Shown in pieces: positions 19,401-27,356 of a stretch of 60,962 nt of DNA. This stretch comes from an uncultured Mycobacteriaceae bacterium (GTDB lineage Bacteria > Actinomycetota > Actinomycetes > Mycobacteriales > Mycobacteriaceae). The position numbers were made by a program, and so were the translations under genes. The notes below the pieces were generated by a model. That model was not told the DNA's origin. It saw only the letters and a list, made by a program, of their open reading frames with translations, and made no database searches. The stretch covers positions 16,683-77,644 of the forward strand of contig CADEGF010000032.1 of NCBI GenBank assembly GCA_902826815.1. Reading direction: 5' to 3'. Numbering within the stretch: position 1 is the first letter of the stretch; each line of letters begins with the position of its first letter.

Positions 19401-20195
19401 TCAGAGCTGGTAGCCCGAGGGCATGATTGCGGCGATCGCCTCGGCTGTGTCGATCACGAGCTTTCCCAGTTCGGCGATGCGTTCCTCGGCGATCCGGATG
19501 TCGGGACCCTGCACGGCAAGTGCGGTGGAGGCGATCCCGTCGGTGGTCAGCACGGGAGCGGCAACGCCGTAGACGCCGGGGATCCGCTCTCCGCGGTTGA
19601 TGCTGTAGCCGCGTTTGCGGATCTCTTCGAGGTCACTGAGGAGGTCGCGCGGCGAGGTGATCGTCGTCGGGGTCAGCCTGTTCAGCTCGCCGAGCCTGGC
19701 CACCTCTTCGTGCAGATCGCCCGCGAACGCAAGGAGAACCTTGCCGGTACTGGTGCAGTACAACGGGATTCGCGCTCCGACAGGTTGGATGAACCGCAAC
19801 GGGTGCTCGGACTCGACGCGCAGCACGACCACCCCCTCGTCGCCGTCGCGGATCACCAGGTTGACCGACTCCCCCGTGGCCGCCGCCAACCGCTCCAGCA
19901 GCGGCATCGCCTCGTCGAAGCCGAGCGTGCGTTCCGCGGCGCGCCCGAGCAGAAAGGCCGCAGGCCCAAGGCGATACCGCTCGGTCTGCGGATTCTGCAC
20001 CACGTAGCCAGCGGCGACCAGCGCCCGAAGGATTCGGTGCGCGGTGCTCGCGTGTAGGTCGAGTGCCCGCGACAACTCGATGACCCCGACGTCGCTGCCT
20101 GCGTCGCGCAAGACCGCGAGCACGGCCAGTGCACGTGCGATTGTCTGGGTGCCCGCGACCTGCTCGTTTCGGGACGGTTCCGCCGCCGTGCGCAC
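19401..20195 (-). CDS. IclR-family regulator, first of a near-identical pair
   Basis: 264-residue IclR protein with helix-turn-helix VIELSRALDLHASTAHRILRAL and an effector domain containing RFIQPVGARIPLYCTSTGKVLLAF. It starts at GTG 20195 after a purine-rich ribosome-binding site. Nearly every residue matches the IclR protein encoded at 25464-26255, and the 20 bases upstream of both genes are also similar (GTCACCGCAAT then TAACAAG). It sits between a SucD-like gene and the exporter gene, so it likely regulates the sulfoacetate-type operon it belongs to. Confidence 0.9.
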   Translation of the reverse strand: MRTAAEPSRNEQVAGTQTIARALAVLAVLRDAGSDVGVIELSRALDLHASTAHRILRALVAAGYVVQNPQTERYRLGPAAFLLGRAAERTLGFDEAMPLLERLAAATGESVNLVIRDGDEGVVVLRVESEHPLRFIQPVGARIPLYCTSTGKVLLAFAGDLHEEVARLGELNRLTPTTITSPRDLLSDLEEIRKRGYSINRGERIPGVYGVAAPVLTTDGIASTALAVQGPDIRIAEERIAELGKLVIDTAEAIAAIMPSGYQL

Positions 20196-20263
20196 GCCCG
20201 CCCCTTTCCCTGGTGGTCACCGCAATGTAACAAGCGCGGTATGCAATATCCGGGAGCCTCGGG

Positions 20264-21160
20264 TCAGCTGTTGACGCCGGCGCCGACCGGCGCCACCCCG
20301 AAGCTCTGCAGGGCCGCTGCCACCTGGCTGGGGACGTCGATCACGGCGACTCCAGCCTGGGTCAGTGCGTCGACCTTGGACTGGCCGCTGCCGCGGTTGC
20401 CGGTGACGATGGCACCGGCGTGACCCATGCGGCGGTCCGGTGGAGCGCTACGGCCCGCGATGAACGACACCACGGGTTTGCCGATGCCCGCGATCAGCTC
20501 GGCGGCGTCCTCTTCCATGGTCCCGCCGATCTCGCCCACCAGCACAATCGCGTCTGTGCGTGGGTCAGCGTCGAGTATCCGAACCGCATCCAGTGTGGTG
20601 GTGCCCAGGATCGGGTCACCGCCGATGCCGATGAACGCCGACTGCCCGTAGCCTGCGGTGACCAGGTTGAGCGCGAGCAGGGTGCCGAGGCTGCCGCTGC
20701 GCGACACGACTCCGATGTTGCCCGGCTGGAAGATGTTCTTTGCGAACCCCGGCATGATGCCCACCGACGCCTCGCCCGGCACCACGAGCCCCGCGGTGTT
20801 CGGTCCGAGTATCTGGACCCCGCGATCGCGCGCTTCGGCCAGCACATGCATCACGTCGTGATACGGCACGTGTTCGGTGAGGAAGACGACCTTGTGGACG
20901 CCTGCGTTGATGGCGTCGAGAACCGCGGTCTTAGCGGCCAGCGGCGGGACGAACAGCACCGCGACGTCGAGGCGGTGGGCTTCCGACGCTTCCACGACCG
21001 AGTTGTAAACCGGAATCCCGGCCACTGTCCGACCGCCCTTGTTGGGCGTCGCACCGGCGACCACGTTGGTGCCGCATTCAATCATCCGCTCGGTCCAGAA
21101 TGATCCCTGCTTGCCCGTGATCCCCTGTACTACGACGGCCTCGGTTCCGGTGACCAGCAT
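20264..21160 (-). CDS. SucD-like acyl-CoA ligase alpha subunit (ADP-forming)
   Basis: 298-residue protein matching the alpha subunit of succinyl-CoA-type ligases. It has an N-terminal CoA-binding region (VQGITGKQGSFWTERMIECG), LGPNTAGLVVPGEA, and the active-site phosphohistidine in RRMGHAGAIVTG. It overlaps the beta-subunit gene by one base. With the acylating aldehyde dehydrogenase upstream and xsc nearby, the likely reaction is activation of sulfoacetate to sulfoacetyl-CoA. Succinate or malate are family alternatives, but the housekeeping sucCD is expected elsewhere. Confidence 0.85.
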   Translation of the reverse strand: MLVTGTEAVVVQGITGKQGSFWTERMIECGTNVVAGATPNKGGRTVAGIPVYNSVVEASEAHRLDVAVLFVPPLAAKTAVLDAINAGVHKVVFLTEHVPYHDVMHVLAEARDRGVQILGPNTAGLVVPGEASVGIMPGFAKNIFQPGNIGVVSRSGSLGTLLALNLVTAGYGQSAFIGIGGDPILGTTTLDAVRILDADPRTDAIVLVGEIGGTMEEDAAELIAGIGKPVVSFIAGRSAPPDRRMGHAGAIVTGNRGSGQSKVDALTQAGVAVIDVPSQVAAALQSFGVAPVGAGVNS

Positions 21161-22335
21161 CAGCGCACTCCCTCGTTGACTAGGACGTTCTCGTGTCCGG
21201 CGGCTGCCACTGCGGCCTGCACCGCGTCGTCCATCAGGTCGTATGGCTGCAGCCCGAGCCGATCCTTGACAAGGGCGATGGCTTCGTCTTCGCCGGTGCC
21301 GTGGATGGAGAAGAACACCGGAACGTCGGGTCGAAGCGCCTCGATCGCGTTGACCACGCCTTCGGTCATGACGTCGGTTCGCGCGAACGCCCCGCAGAAG
21401 TTGACCAGCAGGCTGCGGACGTTCGGGTTCTTCAGCACCAGTGCGAGTGCAGGGGTGGCCTTGGTGTAGGCGTCGCCGCCGATCTCCAGGAAGTTGGCCG
21501 GGCTGCCGCCGTAGTGGTTGACGGCGTCGAGGGTGGCCATCGTCAGCCCCGCGCCGTTGGCGAGCACCCCGACGGTGCCGTCGAGCTCGATGAATTGCAG
21601 ACCAAGTTGCGCGCCCTCGTCTTCGAGGATCGACTCTTCCTCGGCGGGCGCGCTCTCCAGGCTTCGCACGAAGTCGGCGGGTTGGCGCGCCAGCGCGCCG
21701 GGGTCCAGTGACACCTTCGCGTCGAGTGCGACCACGCGCGCATCCTCGGTGAGGATCAGCGGATTGACCTCGACCAGGTCGGCCTCCACATGGCGGTACA
21801 CCGCGTAGAGCTGGATGAGCGCGGCGGCGACGGAGGCCTGCTCGGCACCGGTTAGGTCGGTGCCGGACAGCAGCGCTGCGGCGTCGGCTTCCGCGAGGCC
21901 TGCCCTGATGTCTATCGGCAGCCGCAGCACCTTCTCGGGGGCGGTGGCGTTGACCTCCTCGATGTCCATGCCACCCTCGACCGAGAACAGCACGAGCGGT
22001 CCCTTGCTGGCCGGGTCGTTGAGGACGGCGGCGTAGAGCTCGCGGGCGATCGGCATCGCCTGCTCGACGAGCACGGCGGTCACCGGGAAGCCGTTGATCG
22101 ACGTCCCAATGAGGTCCGCCGCGACCTGTTGCGCCTGCGCCGAGGTCTCGGCGAACCGGATGGCGCCGGATTTGCCGCGCTTGCCCGCAGGGATCTGCGC
22201 CTTGATGACGACCCGGCCGCCCAGGGCGCTCGCAATCGTCGCGGCCTCGATGGCGTCCCGTGCGACGGCACCGTCGGGGGTGACGAGCCCTCCGCGCGAG
22301 AGCAGGCTCTTTCCTTGGTACTCAAGAAGTTTCAT
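21160..22335 (-). CDS. SucC-like acyl-CoA ligase beta subunit (ADP-forming)
   Basis: 391-residue ATP-grasp protein, normal for SucC. It has the start MKLLEYQGKSLL, the nucleotide-binding segment VVIKAQIPAGKRGKSG, VEVNPLILTEDARVVALDAK, and the C-terminal GGDAYTKATPALALVLKNP with VNFCGAFARTDVMTEGVV. In succinyl-CoA ligase this subunit binds nucleotide and contacts the substrate. It starts four bases before the end of the dehydrogenase gene's downstream spacer and is coupled to the alpha subunit. It is inferred to act on sulfoacetate because of context, replacing the AMP-forming SauT ligase. Confidence 0.85.
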   Translation of the reverse strand: MKLLEYQGKSLLSRGGLVTPDGAVARDAIEAATIASALGGRVVIKAQIPAGKRGKSGAIRFAETSAQAQQVAADLIGTSINGFPVTAVLVEQAMPIARELYAAVLNDPASKGPLVLFSVEGGMDIEEVNATAPEKVLRLPIDIRAGLAEADAAALLSGTDLTGAEQASVAAALIQLYAVYRHVEADLVEVNPLILTEDARVVALDAKVSLDPGALARQPADFVRSLESAPAEEESILEDEGAQLGLQFIELDGTVGVLANGAGLTMATLDAVNHYGGSPANFLEIGGDAYTKATPALALVLKNPNVRSLLVNFCGAFARTDVMTEGVVNAIEALRPDVPVFFSIHGTGEDEAIALVKDRLGLQPYDLMDDAVQAAVAAAGHENVLVNEGVR

Positions 22336-22338
22336 GGT

Positions 22339-23763
22339 TCACCGTCCGTAGGTCTCGAAGTAGTGGCCCCACAGTTGCTCCTCGGTGGGAACTCGTGGCG
22401 GGATGACCCGCGCAACTCTGGTGATGTTCAGGAAGTGCCGGTAGGACAGGTTGTCGCTGATGCTGTTGCCTGCCCATGTGCCCGCGCCCATCGTCAGCGT
22501 GAAGCCAAGGCCGTTGTCGAAGCCGCCTCCGGTACCGAAGCAGTGCGCCTGGTTGACGAGCACCCTGGCCACCCGCAGCCGCTCCGCGACGGCGCCGATG
22601 AGTTCGTCGTCGAACGTGTGGATGCCACACGAGTGCCCTGCGCCCTGAAAGTCGAGCAGCTGCTGGATCCGCTCCAGCCCCGCGTCGAAGTCCTGATAGC
22701 GGTAGACGGTGAGCACCACCGACAACTTCTCGCCACTGAACGGATACTCCGGACCGACGCCGTCCTCTTCGACCATGAAGAAGTCGGCGTCGCGAGCCTC
22801 GGGCGCGTCCAGCCCGGCGAGCGCGGCGATCTTCTCCGGCGGTTGGGCCGTGATCGCGGTGTTGAGCTTGCCGTCCGGCCACATCACGGCCTGCAGCCTC
22901 GCCTTCTCCGGCGCCGTCAGCAGGTAGCCGCGCTGGGAACGTAAGTGGTTGAGCGCATCGTCGTAGACGGCGGCGTCGATGTGCACTGAGTTTTCGGAAG
23001 AGCAGCTCGTCGCGTAGTCGAACACCTTGCTGCGCTTGATCTTGTCTGCGGCGTCGGCGAGGTTCGCGTCCGCGGCGATGATCACCGGAGCATTGCCCGC
23101 TCCCACCCCGATCGCCGGGGTGCCACTGGAGTACGCCGCCCGCACGTTGCGCTGAGAACCAGTGACCACGACGAGATCTGCCTGCTTCATCAACTCGTTC
23201 GTCAACGCCTTGCTGGGCTCCGCGATGAACTGCACGAGGTCGCGCGGTGCACCCACTTTGTCGAGTTCCGCATGGATGTAGCCCACCAGCATCGCGCAGG
23301 TGGAGGCACCCTTGGGCGACGGCGAAAGGATCACGGCGTTGCCGCCCTTGAGTGCCATCATGGTCTTGTTCGCCGGAGTGGCTGCTGGGTTGGTGGACGG
23401 GCACACCGCCGCCACCACACCGACCGGCTTGGCGTATTCGGTGATGCCGAGCGTGGTGTCCTCGCCGATGACACCGACCGACGGCGCTCCGGTCAGGTCA
23501 CGCAGGGTGCCGATGGTCTTGCGCTGGTTCTTGGTGATCTTGTCCGCGACGGAGCCCAGGCCGGTGGCCTGCACGCTGAGCTCGGCCAACTCCTTGGCAC
23601 GCTCGGGCTCATAGATCGCCCAGGCGGCCGCGGCCACGACGTCGTCGACCCGCTGCTGGGAAAAGGTTTGCAGCACCGCCTGCGCGACTCGCGCCTTGGC
23701 GATGAGCTGACCGATCTCCGCGGCGACATCCGCCGCGTCGGTCGAGTTTTGCTTCTCCGACAT
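22339..23763 (-). CDS. sauS: CoA-acylating aldehyde dehydrogenase, probable sulfoacetaldehyde dehydrogenase
   Basis: 474-residue acylating aldehyde dehydrogenase of the EutE/AdhE type. The catalytic cysteine is in FDYATSCSSENSVHID; the nucleotide region includes VVTGSQRNVRAAYSSGTPAIGVGAGNAPV. In Cupriavidus necator, SauS reduces sulfoacetyl-CoA to sulfoacetaldehyde, the Xsc substrate. The following SucCD-like genes would make sulfoacetyl-CoA. ATG 23763 is chosen over an upstream start because GGAAGGAT precedes it. It is divergent from an MFS transporter gene. An acetaldehyde or succinate-semialdehyde specificity is possible. Confidence 0.75.
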   Translation of the reverse strand: MSEKQNSTDAADVAAEIGQLIAKARVAQAVLQTFSQQRVDDVVAAAAWAIYEPERAKELAELSVQATGLGSVADKITKNQRKTIGTLRDLTGAPSVGVIGEDTTLGITEYAKPVGVVAAVCPSTNPAATPANKTMMALKGGNAVILSPSPKGASTCAMLVGYIHAELDKVGAPRDLVQFIAEPSKALTNELMKQADLVVVTGSQRNVRAAYSSGTPAIGVGAGNAPVIIAADANLADAADKIKRSKVFDYATSCSSENSVHIDAAVYDDALNHLRSQRGYLLTAPEKARLQAVMWPDGKLNTAITAQPPEKIAALAGLDAPEARDADFFMVEEDGVGPEYPFSGEKLSVVLTVYRYQDFDAGLERIQQLLDFQGAGHSCGIHTFDDELIGAVAERLRVARVLVNQAHCFGTGGGFDNGLGFTLTMGAGTWAGNSISDNLSYRHFLNITRVARVIPPRVPTEEQLWGHYFETYGR

Positions 23764-23856
23764 ATCGATCCTTCCGAGACGATGTCGACGACGGTGACGA
23801 CTGAACACCCGGGGCCGCAGCCTGCAAATGCCTGTTCAGGGTGCCCATGTCGGTAA

Positions 23857-24005
23857 TTCCACATTATGGTAACAGGTTCCACTTAATGCTGGGAACCACT
23901 GTCTTAAATGTGGTGGCAATCACTTTTTGCTGCCTACTTGAGCGTTGACACACTATCTCGTCCGGTTCTACCGTCGTCGTTGGTACTCGATTCCATATTT
24001 TGGAA
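23857..24005. promoter_or_regulatory. Divergent promoter/operator region between sauS-like and MFS genes
   Basis: Toward the MFS gene, TTGACA (23945-23950) and TACCGT (23969-23974) are 18 bases apart, and a TTCC-ATATTTT-GGAA palindrome (23991-24005) lies about 10 bases past the expected start. Toward sauS, CATAAT (23869-23864 on the minus strand) could be a -10, overlapped by TTCCACATTATGG at 23857. A further GGTTCC-N11-GGAACC lies at 23875-23897. The same layout recurs at 26396-26547. Confidence 0.7.
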
Positions 24006-24016
24006 GGGCTTTTGAG

Positions 24017-25408
24017 ATGGCGAATGCAGTCAACGAAGACGGGCCAGCCCAGGGCAGCACCACCACTGCCTCTATCGCGCCAGATCCGCAGACCCGGACC
24101 GTCCGGCCCTCGCCGCCGCGACGCACCTTCCTCGACTCATTCCGCCACCGAGTACGAACCAAGATTCTGGTGTTGTTGTGCCTGATGTACCTGATCACCT
24201 ACATGGATCGGGTCAACATCTCCACGGCGGCCCCGTTCATCAAGGAGGACCTGGGGCTCGACAACACCAAACTGGGCCTGGCGCTCGCCGCGTTCTCGAT
24301 TCCGTACGCGTTCTTCCAGATCTTCGGCGGAATCCTCGGCGACAAGTTCGGCCCGAGGAAGGTCCTCTTCGGTGTCGGCCTGGTATGGGCACTGGCCACG
24401 ATGTGCACCGGCTTCGCGGTGGGCCTGGTCTCGCTGTTCGCCGCCCGGCTGGCACTCGGGTTCGGGGAGGGGGCGTCCTTCCCGACGGCCACCAGCGCGA
24501 TGGCCAAATGGCTGCCTCTCGAACGAAGAGCGTTCGGGCAGGGCATTACCCATGCCTTCGCGCGAATCGGCAACGCCATCGCCCCGCTGGCGGTGGCTGG
24601 GCTGATCGCACTGTGGAACTGGCGGCTGGCGTTCTTCGTCTTCGGCGTCATCAGCTTGCTCTGGGCGTTCGCCTGGGTAGGTCTCTACCGGGACCGGCCC
24701 GCCGACCATCCGAAGATGACCGAGGGAGAACTCGCGGAGCTGACCACCGATCAGCAACGAGACACTCGCCCGCCGGTGCCGTGGAAAATGATGTTCGCCC
24801 GGATCCTGCCGGTGACGTTCGTCGACTTCTGTTACGGGTGGATGCTGTGGGTCTACCTGACCTGGATCCCGTCCTTCTTCCACGAGAGCTACGGCCTCGA
24901 GCTCAAGAAGTTCGCGCTGTTCTCGGCGCTGGTGCTCGTCGGTGGCGTGGTCGGCGACATGGTCGGCGGCATCCTCTCCGACTACCTGCTCCGCCGCACC
25001 GGAAGCCTCAAAATCGCTCGCCGCGCTGTGCTCGTCGTCGGGCTGTTGGGCTCGTTCCTGCTCATCCTGCCGACACTTTTCATCCACCAACTCGCGTTAA
25101 CCACGGTGTGCCTGGGCGTGGCGTTCTTCCTGCTTGAGCTGACCAATCCGGTGCTCTGGTCGATCCCGATGGACATCGCGCCGAATCACGCCGGCACCGC
25201 GGGCGGGCTGATGAACACCGGATTCGGCATCGCGGGCATCGTCTCGCCGATTGTCTTCGGCCATCTCATCGATGCCACCGGCACCTTCGTTGCATCGTTC
25301 ACGCTCTCCGCTGCCCTGCTGGTCATCGGCGGTATTGCGGCGTTGTGGATCGATCCCACCAAGCGGTTGCCCGATGTGTCGGCCAGCGTGCGCGCAAAGG
25401 TCGACTGA
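24017..25408 (+). CDS. MFS transporter, anion:cation symporter type, SauU-like
   Basis: 463-residue major facilitator with about 12 hydrophobic segments. It carries the ACS-family start LITYMDRVNISTAAPFI and the loop GILGDKFGPRKVLF. These carriers import small organic anions with protons. SauU, the sulfoacetate importer of Cupriavidus, is of this family and lies beside sauS, as here. The start is ATG 24017, after GGAAGGG. Operator and promoter sequences upstream match those of the tctBAC operon. Another carboxylate or sulfonate substrate remains possible. Confidence 0.82.
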   Translation: MANAVNEDGPAQGSTTTASIAPDPQTRTVRPSPPRRTFLDSFRHRVRTKILVLLCLMYLITYMDRVNISTAAPFIKEDLGLDNTKLGLALAAFSIPYAFFQIFGGILGDKFGPRKVLFGVGLVWALATMCTGFAVGLVSLFAARLALGFGEGASFPTATSAMAKWLPLERRAFGQGITHAFARIGNAIAPLAVAGLIALWNWRLAFFVFGVISLLWAFAWVGLYRDRPADHPKMTEGELAELTTDQQRDTRPPVPWKMMFARILPVTFVDFCYGWMLWVYLTWIPSFFHESYGLELKKFALFSALVLVGGVVGDMVGGILSDYLLRRTGSLKIARRAVLVVGLLGSFLLILPTLFIHQLALTTVCLGVAFFLLELTNPVLWSIPMDIAPNHAGTAGGLMNTGFGIAGIVSPIVFGHLIDATGTFVASFTLSAALLVIGGIAALWIDPTKRLPDVSASVRAKVD

Positions 25409-25463
25409 GGATACGAGGGCCAGGTAGCGCACAGCGACCGGCCGCCAGTGTCAACCAGACACC

Positions 25464-26255
25464 TCAGAGTTGGAAGCCCGAGGGCATGATGGCGGCGATC
25501 GCATCGGCCGTCTCGATCACGAGCCGTCCCAGCTCCGGGACGCGTTCATCGGGTATCCGGACCTCCGGTCCCTGGACCGCCAGCGCCGTGGTGGCGACAC
25601 CGTCGTTGGTCAAAACGGGAGCCGCGACGCCATAGACGCCCGGGATTCGCTCCCCCCTGTTGAGGCCGTACCCGCGCTCCCGAATCGCTTCCAGGTCGCG
25701 CAGCAGTTCGCGCGGCGAGGTGATCGTCCTCGGTGTCAGACGGTTCAACTCCCCGAGCCGCGCCACCTCCTCATGCAGGTCGCCCGCGAACGCCAGCAAC
25801 ACCTTGCCGGTACTGCTGCAATACAACGGGATTCGCGCGCCGACAGGTTGGATGAAACGCAACGGATGCTCGGACTCGACACGCAAGACGACCAGCCCCT
25901 CCTCACCGTCGCGGATGACCAAGTTGACCGATTCTTCTGTGGCCGTCGCGAGTTGCTCGAGCAGCGGCATCGCCTCGTCGAATCCCAGGGTGCGCTCAGC
26001 GGCCCGCCCCAGCAGAAAAGCCGCAGGCCCCAAGCGATAACGTTCCGTTTGTGCGCTCTGCACGACGTAGTTCGTGGCCACCAGCGCCCGCAGTATCCGG
26101 TGAGTCGTGCTTGCGTGCATGCCCAGTGCCCGCGCCAGCTCGATGACTCCGACGTCGCTGCCGGCGTCCCGCAGCACGCCCAGCACGTTCAGTGCGCGAG
26201 TGATCGTCTGCGTGCCCGCAACTTGTTCGTTTCGGGGCGGCTCTGCCGTCGTCAT
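25464..26255 (-). CDS. IclR-family regulator, second of a near-identical pair
   Basis: 263-residue IclR protein almost identical over its whole length to the one at 19401-20195; differences are scattered single residues such as GMHASTTHRILRALVAT. The effector domain keeps RFIQPVGARIPLYCSSTGKVLLAF. GTG at 26258 or ATG at 26255 could start it; ATG is better spaced from AGGGGAGAGG. It is divergent from tctB across a gap carrying a copy of the MFS-gene operator. It probably represses the transporter operon. The pair indicates a duplication of regulator plus promoter region. Confidence 0.9.
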   Translation of the reverse strand: MTTAEPPRNEQVAGTQTITRALNVLGVLRDAGSDVGVIELARALGMHASTTHRILRALVATNYVVQSAQTERYRLGPAAFLLGRAAERTLGFDEAMPLLEQLATATEESVNLVIRDGEEGLVVLRVESEHPLRFIQPVGARIPLYCSSTGKVLLAFAGDLHEEVARLGELNRLTPRTITSPRELLRDLEAIRERGYGLNRGERIPGVYGVAAPVLTNDGVATTALAVQGPEVRIPDERVPELGRLVIETADAIAAIMPSGFQL

Positions 26256-26395
26256 CACGCCTCTCCCCTTCCCACCTAGTCACCGCAATCTAACAAGAGC
26301 AACATGGGATCGCCGTGACCTTCGCGGCGCCCGGCATGGGCCCGCGTGCGGGACGGCGACCTTTCAAAAGGCCTGTTTAAGGCGCCATAATCGAT

Positions 26396-26547
26396 ACTTC
26401 CACATTATGATAGCTAGTTCCACTACCTGTTCCGACTCGGCGATGTCGCGTGTCGTGCCGCTCACATCTTGCTGGCAATGTAACCGTTGACACAACAAAC
26501 CTTAATGCTCTAGCGTCGCAAATGGTATTCAATTCCATATTTTGAAA
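26396..26547. promoter_or_regulatory. Divergent promoter/operator region between second iclR and tctB
   Basis: TTGACA (26487-26492) and TAGCGT (26511-26516) are 18 bases apart, followed by TTCC-ATATTTT-GAAA at 26533-26547. The distal box TTCCACATTATG at 26398 lies 89 bases before TTGACA, against 88 in the MFS-gene region. The remaining leader (26548-26705) holds a CCGGGC/GCCCGG hairpin at 26553-26577 and a possible 35-codon reading frame at 26606-26713. Bases 26259-26395 show nothing else. Confidence 0.7.
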
Positions 26548-26705
26548 GAGGACCGGGCACGCGGGAACCGCGCCCGGCAGCGCCGCAGCGAGAGGTTCGC
26601 ATCTAGTGACTGAGACCACAGTCGCTTCGACCAGCTTCCGTGGCGGTCACCCTCACCCTGTGGAATCAAGGTCGGCGGTCGCCGGTCCCGACGGAGAGGT
26701 AGCGC

Positions 26706-27332
26706 ATGCCTAAGACGGATTCGGACGTCTCAGCGCGGCAGAAGTCGGAGCCCCGGGCCTCGGGTGCGGAGTCGAGCAGGTTGTCCCAGTTGCGGCGGTG
26801 GACAGTGCTGCTACCGCCGCTCGCCGGGATCGCATTGTGTGTTCCGCTGTGGCTGGCGACCGCAAAGTGGCCCACCTCGGCGGAGGGCCCCGGACCCGCG
26901 TTCTACCCGCGATTGTTGATCGGGCTCTTCGCGTTCTCCATGGTGGTCAGGATCGTGCAGGACATCCGCACGGTGCGCCGCGGCGTCGCCGCCGTAAGGG
27001 GCGAGGACGAACAGGAGATCCCGGAAGAGGGCGCCGAGCTCGACACGGCATTGATCAGCGGCCGTCGAGTTGCGATCGTCATTGCGATCTCGGTGGCCTA
27101 CGTCGTCGGCACGATCTACCTGGGATGGGTGGTGGCCACCTTCTTGCTGGTCGTCATCTTTCTGGTGCTGGCCGGCAAGCGGAACCTGTTCATCGTCGTT
27201 CCGCTTGCGGCGGCGCTCTCCATCGGCTTCGCCTACATGTTCGTAAAGGTCGTCTACCTGTCCCTGCCGACCGGCGTGGGCTTTTTCGACGAGCTCTCGG
27301 TCCGGCTCTTCGAGTTGATCGGCGCCTACTGA
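26706..27332 (+). CDS. tctB: TctB-family small membrane subunit of tripartite tricarboxylate transporter
   Basis: 208 residues with four hydrophobic segments, the usual TctB pattern: one near residue 40 (LLPPLAGIALCVPLWLA), one near 75, and two in the C-terminal half. An acidic linker (EDEQEIPEEGAELD) lies between. TctB is the small membrane partner of TctA. It is first in a tctBAC operon, divergent from an IclR gene. GGAGAGG precedes the ATG. The tripartite system with an external binding protein imports carboxylates; here sulfoacetate is a reasonable guess. Confidence 0.82.
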   Translation: MPKTDSDVSARQKSEPRASGAESSRLSQLRRWTVLLPPLAGIALCVPLWLATAKWPTSAEGPGPAFYPRLLIGLFAFSMVVRIVQDIRTVRRGVAAVRGEDEQEIPEEGAELDTALISGRRVAIVIAISVAYVVGTIYLGWVVATFLLVVIFLVLAGKRNLFIVVPLAAALSIGFAYMFVKVVYLSLPTGVGFFDELSVRLFELIGAY

Positions 27333-27356
27333 CCCGCCACCGGTCTGGAGAAACAC

